From CBDCUW01 sp965222745 (GTDB lineage Bacteria; Planctomycetota; Planctomycetia; Pirellulales; Pirellulaceae), in assembly GCA_965222745.1 (NCBI GenBank), contig CBDCUW010000005.1, positions 3,472,001 to 3,536,000 on the forward strand: DNA of 64,000 bases, read 5' to 3'. Made by a program: the position numbers and the translations under genes. A model generated the notes under the pieces. It was not told the DNA's origin. It saw nothing but the letters and a program-made list of their open reading frames with translations, and did not search any database. Positions 18,680 through 27,496 of this stretch are shown here, piece after piece. Positions within the stretch are counted from its first letter, which is position 1. Each line of letters begins with the position of its first letter.

Positions 18680-18711
18680 GTTGTCTTCTTTGGCCGAATG
18701 GAGGAAAGTCG

Positions 18712-18841
18712 GCCGGTTCTCCGAACCGGCAACGCGCTTCCCTCGTTCCCACGCTCCGCGTGGGAACGCACTCCTAGCCGCTCCGCGGCTTTTTGGTCCG
18801 CAGGAGCGGACCATCTGAGTTCCCACGCGGAGCGTGGGAAC
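18712..18841. repeat. Cluster of palindromic repeats, families A and C
   Basis: A family A palindrome GCCGGTTCTCCGAACCGGC is at 18712-18730. Two family C palindromes with arms GTTCCCACGC and GCGTGGGAAC are at 18745-18767 and, inverted centre, 18819-18841. Between them is a hairpin GGTCCGC-AGGA-GCGGACC (18795-18812 with loop). They occupy the 5' leader between the adaptor and the large permease gene and would be transcribed as strong hairpins. Confidence 0.85.
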
Positions 18842-18941
18842 AAGGGGAGGGGGAAGCGACGTTGCGACTTTGGAAAAGTCACCGACTGTCTAGACGATAC
18901 GGCGAATCGGGGCGGCCGACAATTGTCGAAACCGATTCGGC

Positions 18942-19847
18942 TCACTGGGGCAAAATCACCAGGCGGCCTTTCATGCCCGATCGCAGTCGTCGCAGCGGGT
19001 TTTTGACGGCGGCCCGCAAGCGGGCTTCGCCGGTGATCGGATTGAGTTCCGGAGAAACAAACTCGACGATCCCGGTCAGCTTTTGCGACTTCCCATCGAT
19101 TTGTGAAGGAGAATTCGGAAAGAACTCGATCTTCCGCCCTTCCAATTCCGGCCCGTACTTTCGCCCGTCAACGAAACACTCCACGCGGATTGGGTCGAGC
19201 GAAATCACTCGCACGATTGGCTTGCCGGCATCGACCCATTCCCCCGGTTCGATGGCCACTTCCACGACTTTGCCCGACACGGTGGTGTGGATGGAGTGCT
19301 TTTCCACTTTCGCCGCGGCAATCTGCACTGCGGCTCGCTTTTCGATGGCCCTGGCGCGAGCCACATTCTGTTGATGCTGTGCCTGTTCGATCGCCAGGCG
19401 AGCTTGATCGATCACCAATCGTTGCTTTTCGATCTCCGTTTCGCTGACGGCTCCCGGAACACCCTCGTTGGTTTCCAGGCTCTGGTCGAGCTCCCGCTGA
19501 CGAACTTCCAAGGTCCGCACGGCATAGCGAGCATCGACGTCGTTGTCACTTTCCAGCCGAGCCGCATCGTACGCTGCCTGGGCAGCTTCCAGTTCCGTTT
19601 TTGCCTGCTGGTCATCTAGCTTGGCAAGCAGATCATCGATCGTGACCTGATTCCCCTCCGAGACGGTGACCTCGGCAACGACTCCCGCGATCGGCGCAGC
19701 CACAAAGGCATTTTGAATGAGCGAAACCTGAGCCTCTTCGACGTGGATCGTTTCCTCCGCCGACAAACCGACGCCGCCAAGCAGCGCGACGCAAAGGGCG
19801 AATCGAAAACCAAACGCGGATTGTTGGGGAATACACATCGGCAACAT
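18942..19847 (-). CDS. HlyD-like efflux adaptor subunit
   Basis: 301 residues. A signal peptide (FALCVALLGGVGLSA, cleavage near AEE) is followed by a lipoyl half (VAAPIAGVVAEVTVSEGNQVTIDDLL), a coiled-coil hairpin (~80-180), the second lipoyl half (HTTVSGKVVEVAIEPGEWVDAGKPI) and a short beta-barrel. This is a compact periplasmic membrane-fusion protein without a TM anchor. It precedes the giant permease gene on the same strand with ~260 bp of repeats between, so the two may form one export system, although no outer-membrane partner is nearby. Confidence 0.88.
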   Translation of the reverse strand: MLPMCIPQQSAFGFRFALCVALLGGVGLSAEETIHVEEAQVSLIQNAFVAAPIAGVVAEVTVSEGNQVTIDDLLAKLDDQQAKTELEAAQAAYDAARLESDNDVDARYAVRTLEVRQRELDQSLETNEGVPGAVSETEIEKQRLVIDQARLAIEQAQHQQNVARARAIEKRAAVQIAAAKVEKHSIHTTVSGKVVEVAIEPGEWVDAGKPIVRVISLDPIRVECFVDGRKYGPELEGRKIEFFPNSPSQIDGKSQKLTGIVEFVSPELNPITGEARLRAAVKNPLRRLRSGMKGRLVILPQ

Positions 19848-19894
19848 CGAAAAAAGAGGGTTTCTACCGGAAATCTAGCAGCAGCGGGCGTTCC

Positions 19895-19924
19895 TACTCG
19901 TACTTGCGGCAAAATGTACGAGTA
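19895..19924. repeat. Hairpin of the TACTCGTAC repeat family
   Basis: Perfect 9-bp inverted repeat TACTCGTAC (19895-19903) / GTACGAGTA (19916-19924) with a 12-base loop. A related tandem version occurs at 27442-27478. Confidence 0.8.
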
Positions 19925-19956
19925 CGAATATGAAGGCATTTGGACCCTAAGAATTA

Positions 19957-20129
19957 GTTCGGAAACAACTTCGTTGTTTGAATGACGTCGTTTTCAAGAT
20001 CACTCTCCCTTCGGGAGGGTCGGACGCGGTAGCGGCCGGGGAGGGCATGGTGGGCAAACCCTCTCCGGGCCTGAGAGCCCGACTCTCCCGGAGGGAGAGT
20101 GTTGTCAAATGATGAAGTGATTTCCGAAC
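19957..20129. repeat. MITE-like imperfect palindrome, complete copy
   Basis: A 173-bp element bounded by imperfect 16-bp terminal inverted repeats, GTTCGGAAACAACTTC on the left and GAAGTGATTTCCGAAC on the right (14 of 16 match). Inside, a second pair of long arms (CACTCTCCC... and ...GGGAGAGTG) pairs around a GC-rich centre, so the whole element folds on itself. A second copy at 42927-44700 is split by an insertion sequence. There is no ORF, which fits a non-autonomous mobile element. Confidence 0.75.
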
Positions 20130-20261
20130 CATTCCCAAAATGACAATAGACCGATCTGACCTCAGAACAATTCCCCGGCGGTTGTCTCCTCGGGCAACAC
20201 TCAAAGCGAGACCGATTGGAACGATTAGAATGGTAACAACACCGCCGGTGAAAGGGATCCG

Positions 20262-20588
20262 ATGCCCGATGTGAATCCGCTTGTTCTTGTCATTTCGACG
20301 GTCGAATCGGCCGCGGACGCCCAGCAGCTTGCCCAGGCGCTGGTCGATCAGTCGTTGGCGGCCTGTGTGCAGATCGACGGTCCGATCCAAAGCCACTATC
20401 GATGGGCGGGCAAGTTGGAATGTGCCCAAGAGTTCCGGTTGATGATCAAATCATCGCTTGCCGCCTGGCCGGCACTGAAACAAAAACTGGCCGCGCTGCA
20501 TCCTTATGACGAACCGCAGATCATCATGATGAAAATCGACGACGCGGCCGACGGGTATCGCGACTGGGTAGTGGATCAGACAACTTAG
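20262..20588 (+). CDS. cutA: Divalent-cation tolerance protein CutA
   Basis: 108 residues, full length for CutA1. Conserved features are LVISTVESAADAQQLAQ, a Cys in LAACVQI, YRWAGKLE and the C-terminal HPYDEPQIIMMKI. CutA forms very stable trimers and is linked to copper/divalent-metal tolerance; its biochemical role is unresolved. The gene is convergent with dgkA, 8 bp between stops. Confidence 0.96.
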   Translation: MPDVNPLVLVISTVESAADAQQLAQALVDQSLAACVQIDGPIQSHYRWAGKLECAQEFRLMIKSSLAAWPALKQKLAALHPYDEPQIIMMKIDDAADGYRDWVVDQTT

Positions 20589-20596
20589 CTTCGCGC

Positions 20597-20974
20597 TTAA
20601 CCCGCCACCTTTTCCCAGAGTGGAAGACCGAGCGTGATCGCTCCGAGGATCGCGGCGCCGATCGACAGGACCAACACCGCGGCGGCGGCGGTGTCCAGGG
20701 AGTGACCGATTCGCGGGTCGTGCTGCGGATGCACGACTTTGACAATCGTTTCGATCGCCGTGTTGAACAGTTCCGCGGATAAAACCAACGTGATTGCGAT
20801 GACCAAGACCGCCCAGCGCCACGGTTCCACCTTCAACCAGGCGGCAACCACGACCACGGCCGCCGCTACCGGAAGGTGAACCCAAAAGCTCTCTTGGCTT
20901 TTAATGGACTGTTGCAAACCGCGTAGCGCACAAGCGAACTTGGTGATCCAACGGCGGAGTTGGTTGGGTGTCAT
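20597..20974 (-). CDS. dgkA: Diacylglycerol kinase (DgkA family)
   Basis: 125 residues from ATG 20974; longer starts run into lptD. Three TM helices and the catalytic segment SAELFNTAIETIVKVVHP with the conserved Glu/Asn/Glu are present. It phosphorylates diacylglycerol or undecaprenol at the inner membrane, recycling lipids. The start overlaps the lptD stop (ATGA), so translation is coupled to lptD, which makes sense for envelope lipid turnover. Confidence 0.94.
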   Translation of the reverse strand: MTPNQLRRWITKFACALRGLQQSIKSQESFWVHLPVAAAVVVVAAWLKVEPWRWAVLVIAITLVLSAELFNTAIETIVKVVHPQHDPRIGHSLDTAAAAVLVLSIGAAILGAITLGLPLWEKVAG

Positions 20975-23900
20975 TCCAATCCCTCGACACCAGGGGGCGC
21001 GATGAGTTGACCGCCCAGGCTGCCGCGTCGCCGTGAGGGCCACAGTCGCGGTTCCACGGAGAATCCGACACTGGTGTTGTTGCGCCCTTCGTCAATGTTG
21101 ACGCCCATCCGCAACAACAACGATTCGCCGATCCGCGTCAGCGCAATGGTCTGTCCGACGTTGCCTACCGATCCGAAGTCGTAGGTGGTGCCGGTCGACA
21201 CGATCCATTTTTCGTTCAGGCGATAGTCAAGCGTGCTGCGCAGCACCGTGCTGCTGACCGGTCCTTCCAACGACAGCAGGCCGATGTAAGCGTCACCCAG
21301 GCCGGGACGGCTCGTGCGGAATCCGGCGCTGATCGATCGCAGGCCGTCGCGGAAGAAGTCAAAGTATCCGTCGCTGAGCAACGTCACTCGGTCGCCAATG
21401 TTGTACTTGACGTCGTAAGTCGCCGGCCCGATGGTCTCGCCAAAGTTGTCTCGATCCGACTTGGGAAAGAGCAACAGGTTCAAATCCAATTGCAGCAGAT
21501 CGACGATTCGGTCGCGACCCGGGAGCCCGCGGTGGGTTTGCCAACGTTGGTTCAAGCCGAGCCGAAATTGTTGCAGGTCATCGGCAATCACGTCGGCGGG
21601 GCTGGCAACCAGTTGCTGAATTCCGTGTCGAAAGGCGTACGTTCGCGAGTCGAAGCGGCCGGGAAGGGGCGGGCCGCCAAAAGTGTCTTGGATGAATCGC
21701 CGCCGGAATTGTTCCTGAGAATTGTCGTCCAACGAATCGTACAGCGGCAATTCATTCAGATTGGTATCGCTGTCGGCATAAAAGTATTCAGCCGTCCATT
21801 CCATTTTGTGAGCCAGACCGCGGACGTTCAGCAGGCTGCTTTGCACGGCCGGATCGAATCGCCACATCTGCAGGCTGGCCCGCACACCAGCCTGGCCCAA
21901 CAATCGCGTTAGCGAATCCCCGTCGATCGCCTCGCCGTAGTGAGCCGCTTCGCCCGAAACGTTGGGAACGAGCTTGAGTGGCCCGATGTTCATCGGCAGC
22001 GCCAATTCCTGGCGCGTCGCGGCCACCAATCCCTGCCTGTCGGCTTCGCCAGGTACGGGTGACTGGTTTGCCGCTTCGACCGGATTGTCCGGCGTGTCGG
22101 CAACATTCAATTTGGCATACCCGATCTTGTTGTGAGCCGACCAAGTCAACCAATCGGCCAAGATCGATTCGCCAAGTAGGTAATGCTGCAGCAGCGGCAG
22201 CTGCTCGTCTTCGGTAAAGAAATCATTGACTTGAATTTTTGCCGACAGGTCCACCAAGTGAGAGTGGTGGTAGTGCCGAAGCCGCAGAGCGGTGCGATGA
22301 TCGACATCGCGATCCCATTCGTTCTCCAGGTATTGCTCCTGAAAGTTTCGGTCGCTGATCCAACCGATTTCCGCAATCAGTTCATAATCGCCGGGCAAGT
22401 AATGACGATGTCGCAACAGGGCTCGGCCGCGGGTTCGTGTTTCCGGAGTCAGCTTACGGCGATCGCGTCCGAGCGTGTCCAACCCGCGGTCGTCAATGAT
22501 CCAGCCGTCGAAGTAACCGACCACCGGTCCGGGCACGCCAAGCAACGACGGGATTCGATAGTCCAACGTCGTGCCGATCGCCGGCCCGCGTTTGCTGAGA
22601 TAATCCAGCGACAATTCCCACTCGACGCCGCGCGGCGCGTTCTCGATGCCGAAAATTTGAAAGACGTCGAAGTCCAGTCCGACCTGGTTGCCGAACACGT
22701 CGTCGTTCTTGACGTCGATGCCTGACACATAGAAGGCGGGTCGCTCCAGGCTGGTGGAAAACGTGGGCCAGTACAACAACGGCACTCCGCCAAAATAGAC
22801 GAAGTTGTTGCTGCTTCTTACGAACGGTTCTCGATCGATCGCCGGCATTCCGGTGACGGGATCCGCCACCACACGTTCGCGATCGGTCAATTCCAGCTGC
22901 TGGCTCTGCAACCAATATCGCGGCACGCCCATACGGCTGCTGGTCACGGCGGCGTCAAAAGCGATGAAGTTGCCTTTGGAAACTTGTTGCAACACATCCG
23001 CCTTCAGCCGAACGATTCCCTGGAATTCGGGAATCGTCGTGATCGCTTCGGCATCCAGCACCATGCCGACTTCGGCCGAGACGTTGTAGTACATCGATTC
23101 GGCGTAAACGATCCGCTCACCCTGCCGAAAGACAATGTCGCCTTCCAGATAGAGTTCGCCCTGTGCTTGGGACAAATCGGCCGAGCCGTCGAACATGTTG
23201 GTCACCAGCGGCAACCAGCCGACGATCCTTTCGGCCGAAAGCGAAACGGTCCCCAGTTCCATCATTTCGCCACTTGGCAGCTGTGCGGTCACATCGCGAA
23301 TCAACACCGTCACACCGCCGCGGGCCACGACGACGGTCTCTCCTGTCTCCGGCCGATTGATGGTCTCGAACACCGGCGGCATCGACGCACCGCGACCCAA
23401 GATCTCCACCGACCGCGTTCCTCCGCCGACGAAAAACCGAAACCCGTCGGTGGTCGCGCCGTCGGAAAAGGTGATCGGCGAGGGCTGCGACAGCGCCGGG
23501 TCGGGCGGCACTTCGATCGACTGCTGGAACTGCGCCTGCTGGACCGCACCCAAGTTTTGCACCGGCGCGGCACCAGAATCGGGAAGGTATTCCAGCAGCC
23601 GCGGGGTCTCTTTCGGGGCGCGCAAGTAACGAGGCGACAAAATTTTCGGTTCGTCCAAGGTACGAATCGTCATGGTCCGGGGACTCGTCGCGGTGTCACC
23701 CGCTGTAACGATCACCAAACGATTACGCACCTGGCCAATCGGCCCGTCCACCACCAGCAACACCGAATCGGCGACGATACGATGGCCGCCCTGTTGGACG
23801 ACGCATCCCCCTTGCAGCAACGACGCGTCCGCATCGCCAATCTGCCAGCGATAAATCGAATCCCCACTGACTTCCAACGGATCGGGACTGATCTGCTGAG

Positions 23901-23979
23901 CTGTCGCGCTGCCAGAGAGCGAAAAAGTGAGCAGAAGTCCCCCCAGCAAGCGCGCAGCAGCAAACGCAAGCTTTGGCAT
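20971..23979 (-). CDS. lptD: LptD/OstA-like outer-membrane LPS-assembly protein
   Basis: 1,002 residues from ATG 23979, which starts a clear signal peptide (LAFAAARLLGGLLLTFSLSGSATAQQ). The N-terminal ~35-330 residues have an OstA-like pattern (repeated GGxxVxxxD, VVQQGGHRIVADSVLL and LYLEGDIVFRQGERIVYAESMYYN). From ~400 on, alternating aromatic/polar strands and tracts such as PAFYVSGIDVKNDDVFGNQVG fit the LptD beta-barrel. LptD inserts LPS in the outer leaflet. The N-terminal region is longer than in proteobacteria. The paired-Cys arrangement of E. coli LptD is not apparent. Confidence 0.82.
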   Translation of the reverse strand: MPKLAFAAARLLGGLLLTFSLSGSATAQQISPDPLEVSGDSIYRWQIGDADASLLQGGCVVQQGGHRIVADSVLLVVDGPIGQVRNRLVIVTAGDTATSPRTMTIRTLDEPKILSPRYLRAPKETPRLLEYLPDSGAAPVQNLGAVQQAQFQQSIEVPPDPALSQPSPITFSDGATTDGFRFFVGGGTRSVEILGRGASMPPVFETINRPETGETVVVARGGVTVLIRDVTAQLPSGEMMELGTVSLSAERIVGWLPLVTNMFDGSADLSQAQGELYLEGDIVFRQGERIVYAESMYYNVSAEVGMVLDAEAITTIPEFQGIVRLKADVLQQVSKGNFIAFDAAVTSSRMGVPRYWLQSQQLELTDRERVVADPVTGMPAIDREPFVRSSNNFVYFGGVPLLYWPTFSTSLERPAFYVSGIDVKNDDVFGNQVGLDFDVFQIFGIENAPRGVEWELSLDYLSKRGPAIGTTLDYRIPSLLGVPGPVVGYFDGWIIDDRGLDTLGRDRRKLTPETRTRGRALLRHRHYLPGDYELIAEIGWISDRNFQEQYLENEWDRDVDHRTALRLRHYHHSHLVDLSAKIQVNDFFTEDEQLPLLQHYLLGESILADWLTWSAHNKIGYAKLNVADTPDNPVEAANQSPVPGEADRQGLVAATRQELALPMNIGPLKLVPNVSGEAAHYGEAIDGDSLTRLLGQAGVRASLQMWRFDPAVQSSLLNVRGLAHKMEWTAEYFYADSDTNLNELPLYDSLDDNSQEQFRRRFIQDTFGGPPLPGRFDSRTYAFRHGIQQLVASPADVIADDLQQFRLGLNQRWQTHRGLPGRDRIVDLLQLDLNLLLFPKSDRDNFGETIGPATYDVKYNIGDRVTLLSDGYFDFFRDGLRSISAGFRTSRPGLGDAYIGLLSLEGPVSSTVLRSTLDYRLNEKWIVSTGTTYDFGSVGNVGQTIALTRIGESLLLRMGVNIDEGRNNTSVGFSVEPRLWPSRRRGSLGGQLIAPPGVEGLE

Positions 23980-24328
23980 TGTTTGCCAAATCCTGCTCAC
24001 TGACGAATCAAAGGTGGCTTCCGTGCCGACCAAAGGCGCACATTCCCTCCGGTTATCGGACCGATGTTCCTTCAAAACTTTGAAGGGAGATTTCGCCGGA
24101 GTGTACGAATTCGTTTCCGCAGGTCACAAGCGAGATGTCCGCCCAAACAGGCCCGTGGAACACGGGAACCGACCGTGAAACTGGAAAAGCGATCAGTCTT
24201 TTGGGTTTTGTTCGGACAAGATTACTCTCCCTCCGGGCATTGGTATCTACACAAGTCAACAGACCCAACTTTACCATGGCTCCCCTCTCCCCCAAACTTG
24301 TTTGGGGGAGAGCGATGGTCTTGATCCA
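23980..24328. other. Gene-free spacer of 349 bp between convergent/upstream regions
   Basis: No supported gene. It contains the lptD 5' leader, a fragment resembling the inner arm of the MITE-like element (ACTCTCCCTCCGGG at about 24222), and a perfect 13-bp stem hairpin at 24285-24312. Confidence 0.6.
24285..24312. repeat. Perfect hairpin downstream of the SGNH hydrolase gene
   Basis: Arms CTCTCCCCCAAAC (24285-24297) and GTTTGGGGGAGAG (24300-24312), loop TT. It lies 17 bp past the stop of the minus-strand hydrolase gene, but no T-tract follows, so terminator function is only possible. It resembles the bigger hairpin at 52466-52547 in its CTCTCC/CCCC composition. Confidence 0.75.
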
Positions 24329-25102
24329 CTAGCGTGTCTGCGTTTCCTGCGGCTGGGCCACGATGACGTCCGCCATCTGGCGAAAGACGTCGTCCAATCG
24401 GCGGCGAATCAGCGTCGACCAGACGTCATAACCGCGCGGGTTCAAATGAAGTTTGTCCTCAACGAACAACTCCGTCTGGGGTATGCCGTCGGGCGTTAAG
24501 TAGTGACTCGCCGTGGGAATGAAATAGGTGTGCGGCGTGCTGAGTGCGATTTCGCGAAGCCGGGCGTTGACCGCGCGAATCTTTTCCCAAACTGCCCAAC
24601 GCTTTTCGGTCGGCGTCACCTCGATCAAAAACACGGGCGCGCCGGGCTGGTGCCGGTGTGAGACCCCGACGATGTGCCGCACAAGTTGCTCGACCTGATC
24701 GGGCGTATGGTCGGTCGGTTTTCCGGAAACGTCATTGCCGACAAACATCACCAGACCGCGATACTGATGAGGATGAATCAGCCGTTGTGCGTAGACCGCG
24801 ACGTCGCTGAACTTCGCGCCGCCATATCCGCGGCGGATCGTTCGATAGGGCGACATGTCGATGTCGATCTCTTCCCACCGCCGAATGCTGCTGCTGCCGA
24901 TGAACAGGACCGCATCGGCAGGATCGGATTGGACCTGATCGCGTGCTTCCAATTCGGTGATCGCTTTTTCCCAGCGCTCGGTGGCCGCTTGTCGGTAGGG
25001 AGCCAGGAAGTCGTCCACTTTAGCCGGCTGCTCCTGCGCCCCCGCCGGCAGCGCCCCACAAGCCAATAACCAAAAGAAAAACAAACAATGCCGATCGATC
25101 AT
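24329..25102 (-). CDS. Exported SGNH/GDSL-type hydrolase
   Basis: 257 residues from ATG 25102, with a signal peptide (CLFFFWLLACGALPAGAQ). SGNH blocks are visible: FIGSSSIRRW (block I, nucleophile Ser in a GSS variant), a Gly in RRGYGGAKF (block II), FVGNDVS (block III, Asn) and EDKLHLNPRGY (block V, Asp and His). The family removes acyl or acetyl groups from esters, often on carbohydrates, outside the inner membrane. The neighbours do not reveal the substrate. Confidence 0.9.
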   Translation of the reverse strand: MIDRHCLFFFWLLACGALPAGAQEQPAKVDDFLAPYRQAATERWEKAITELEARDQVQSDPADAVLFIGSSSIRRWEEIDIDMSPYRTIRRGYGGAKFSDVAVYAQRLIHPHQYRGLVMFVGNDVSGKPTDHTPDQVEQLVRHIVGVSHRHQPGAPVFLIEVTPTEKRWAVWEKIRAVNARLREIALSTPHTYFIPTASHYLTPDGIPQTELFVEDKLHLNPRGYDVWSTLIRRRLDDVFRQMADVIVAQPQETQTR

Positions 25103-25183
25103 GGATGCAGTTTCTCGTTGATGGGGACAAGAGCAGGTAGCTTGCCGCGCCGGCAGCACCTACCATCGTAGGTTAATCCGTAG

Positions 25184-25204
25184 GCCGACTTGTCCCAAGT
25201 CGGC
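25184..25204. repeat. Palindromic repeat, family B
   Basis: Arms GCCGACTT and AAGTCGGC around a GTCCC centre, preceded by TAG. It sits in the 185-bp divergent spacer between the SGNH hydrolase and DUF885 genes. Confidence 0.85.
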
Positions 25205-25287
25205 AAAGCGCATCGGTCCACACAGCTCACTTTGCTCTTTCTTCTTCGATCCCTTTCCTTCCTCTGCTCACCCAACCCAATCCCAAA

Positions 25288-27057
25288 ATGCACGGAAATC
25301 CTTTCCAACGACTGCTTGTCGTTCTCTCGCTTTGCCTGGCCACCGGCGCCCCCGCCCAATCGCCCGCCGACGAAAGCCTGCACCAACTGCTGGACGAAGT
25401 TTGGGACTTCGAGCTGGTTGAATCACCGATGCTTGCTACCAACGTGGGCGATCCGCGCGGGCAAGATCGTTTGGCTGACGATAGCTTGCAAGCGATCACT
25501 CATCGCGCGGAAGTGCGCCGCGATTTTTTGAAACGGTTGGCGAAGATTGATGCAAGCGATCTCTCACCGATGTCTCAAATCGATCACGAATTGTTGCGAC
25601 TGCGTCTCGATGGGCAGCTTGCCGACATCCAGTTCAACAACCATTTGATGCCGATCAACAATCGTTCGGGATTCCATATCTCCTTTCCCGAACTGCCCCG
25701 ATTGATGAATCCGAAGTCCGCCGAAGACTTCAAAAACTACGTCGCTCGCTTGAACGACTTCGGCCGTTACACCGATCAACAGATCGCGCTGCTTCGACAA
25801 GGAATCGAAGCCGGATTCACCCAGCCCGCCGTCATCATGCGCGGATCGGTCAGCCAGGCCGAAGCGCACATCGTGAAGGATCCGAGCCGATCGCTGCTGC
25901 TGACGAACATTTCTAAGGAAGTTCGCAACAAGCTGGGCGACCAAGCGTGGCAGCCGATCGAGGCCGAGATTCGCGGCGCGATCCAATCGAGTGTCGTTCC
26001 GGCCTATCAGAGGTTCGCAGATTTTTTGCGAGAGGAGTACTTGCCGGCATGCCGAGGTCCGATCGGCGCGTCGGCCCTTCCCAACGGCCGAACGTTTTAT
26101 CGGGATCGGGTACGCCGCTTCACAACGATGGATCTTTCTCCGGATGAAATTCATCAGACGGGGCTGCGAGAAAACGCGCGGATCCGAAAAGAGATGGAAT
26201 CGATTCGCCAGGCGGTCGGTTTCGAGGGTGATTTGGAAGCGTTTTTGAAACACCTGAGAACCAGCCCCAAGTTCTACGCCAAAACACCAGGGCAATTGAT
26301 GCGGCATGTGGCGTTGATTTTGAAACGTGCCGATGGGCGTCTGCCAGAATTGTTCGGCAAACTACCCAGGACGCCGTACGGGATTCGTGAAGTACCAGCC
26401 TACGTGGCGCCACAGACGACCGCGGCCTACTATTGGCCTCCGTCGACCGATGGAAAACGAGCCGGATTTTACTACGTCAACACTTACAACCTTTCCTCTC
26501 GGCCGCTTTATCAGCTGGAGGCCCTGTCGCTTCATGAAGCCGTTCCGGGCCATCATCTGCAGTTGGCGTTGCAAGCGGAACTGACCGAGCTGCATCCGAT
26601 TAGCCGCGAAAGCAGCATGACCGCCTTCATCGAAGGCTGGGCGCTCTACAGCGAGCGTCTTGGCAAGGAGATCGGGTTCTACCAAGACCCCTACCAAGAC
26701 TTTGGCCGGCTGAGCATGGAAGCGTGGCGGGCCAGCCGGTTGGTGGTCGATACCGGGATCCATGCACTCGGTTGGACCCGGCAACAAGCGATCGATTACA
26801 TGACCGAAAACACGGCGCTAAGCGAACACAATATCGTGGCGGAAGTGGATCGCTACATCGGCTGGCCCGGCCAGGCTTTGGCTTACAAAATGGGCGAGTT
26901 GGCGATATCAAGGCTTCGCGCCGACGCCGAAAAACAACTTGGCGACCGATTCGATGTCCGCGACTTTCACGATCGCGTGCTCGAAGCTGGATCGATTCCA
27001 TTGCCGCTGCTGGAAAAGAGGATCCATCGTTGGATCGAATCGGTCCAAGCCAAATGA
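25288..27057 (+). CDS. DUF885-family exported protein, putative metallopeptidase-like
   Basis: 589 residues. The signal peptide is RLLVVLSLCLATGAPAQ. The DUF885 core holds HEAVPGHHLQLAL (~416-428), which resembles an HExxxH/HExxH metal site, followed by ESSMTAFIEGWALYSERL with Glu residues that could complete it. The late GWPGQALAYKMGELAI is also typical. Members are annotated as putative peptidases, and the catalytic activity of most is untested. The gene is preceded by a family B repeat and followed by a convergent DUF971 gene. Confidence 0.9.
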   Translation: MHGNPFQRLLVVLSLCLATGAPAQSPADESLHQLLDEVWDFELVESPMLATNVGDPRGQDRLADDSLQAITHRAEVRRDFLKRLAKIDASDLSPMSQIDHELLRLRLDGQLADIQFNNHLMPINNRSGFHISFPELPRLMNPKSAEDFKNYVARLNDFGRYTDQQIALLRQGIEAGFTQPAVIMRGSVSQAEAHIVKDPSRSLLLTNISKEVRNKLGDQAWQPIEAEIRGAIQSSVVPAYQRFADFLREEYLPACRGPIGASALPNGRTFYRDRVRRFTTMDLSPDEIHQTGLRENARIRKEMESIRQAVGFEGDLEAFLKHLRTSPKFYAKTPGQLMRHVALILKRADGRLPELFGKLPRTPYGIREVPAYVAPQTTAAYYWPPSTDGKRAGFYYVNTYNLSSRPLYQLEALSLHEAVPGHHLQLALQAELTELHPISRESSMTAFIEGWALYSERLGKEIGFYQDPYQDFGRLSMEAWRASRLVVDTGIHALGWTRQQAIDYMTENTALSEHNIVAEVDRYIGWPGQALAYKMGELAISRLRADAEKQLGDRFDVRDFHDRVLEAGSIPLPLLEKRIHRWIESVQAK

Positions 27058-27071
27058 AGGGCTCTTGGCCG

Positions 27072-27416
27072 TCAATCTCGGTACAACGTTGAAAAGGGAT
27101 AGATCCCTGACGAATGTCCGTCGCTGAAGGCGATGGCGTAAGCGTACGAACCGACCGGATTCATCGATTCGATTCTCAGTGGCTGCGCTTCGGCGGCGGA
27201 CAAGACCGGCAGCATCATCGGTTTGTCCTCGGCCGGTTCCGCCTCCTGCCCACGTTTCTTTTCACGGCAGGTCGCGCAGGGGCAAGCCTTCCGCAGTTGG
27301 TCGGCGGTCCACTGACTCACACTGCCGTCGTTCCAACCGATCTGAATCGCCGATTCGCCTTCCCGCTTGATCGACAGCGGCGTCAAATCATTCGGCAGTG
27401 TTGTGCGCTCGGTCAT
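27072..27416 (-). CDS. DUF971 domain protein
   Basis: 114 residues. The N-terminal half (LSIKREGESAIQIGWNDGS...LRKACPCATCREKK) is the DUF971 / gamma-butyrobetaine-hydroxylase N-terminal-like zinc domain, with CPCATC as likely metal ligands. The family has been linked to Fe-S or iron metabolism by context, without a defined reaction. The C-terminal GSYAYAIAFSDGHSSGIYPF closes the domain. Confidence 0.88.
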   Translation of the reverse strand: MTERTTLPNDLTPLSIKREGESAIQIGWNDGSVSQWTADQLRKACPCATCREKKRGQEAEPAEDKPMMLPVLSAAEAQPLRIESMNPVGSYAYAIAFSDGHSSGIYPFSTLYRD

Positions 27417-27441
27417 TCATTCCTCCCCCGTCTTTTTTTTT

Positions 27442-27478
27442 CGTACTCGTACTCGTGCTTGTACTCGTACGAGTACGA
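27442..27478. repeat. Tandem TACTCG repeat with palindromic end
   Basis: About five copies of TACTCG-like hexamers, partly inverted (ending GTACTCGTACGAGTAC), next to a run of nine T at 27432-27440. It is in the 80-bp gap between the PaaK-like and DUF971 genes. It is related to the hairpin at 19895-19924. Confidence 0.8.
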
Positions 27479-27496
27479 AGAAAAACACATTTCCAT

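Larger units (their letters stand above)
19848..20261. other. Gene-free spacer of 414 bp
   Basis: No credible gene. It holds the GTACTCG-type hairpin (19895-19924) and the 173-bp palindromic element (19957-20129). The last ~130 bp are the leader of cutA, with an AAAGGG 5 bases before its ATG as a weak ribosome site. Confidence 0.75.

Noticed and set aside
18680..18826. N-terminal extension of the giant permease
   Set aside because: The sequence translates family A and C palindromes (FPRGAWE-type peptides) rather than a conserved protein.
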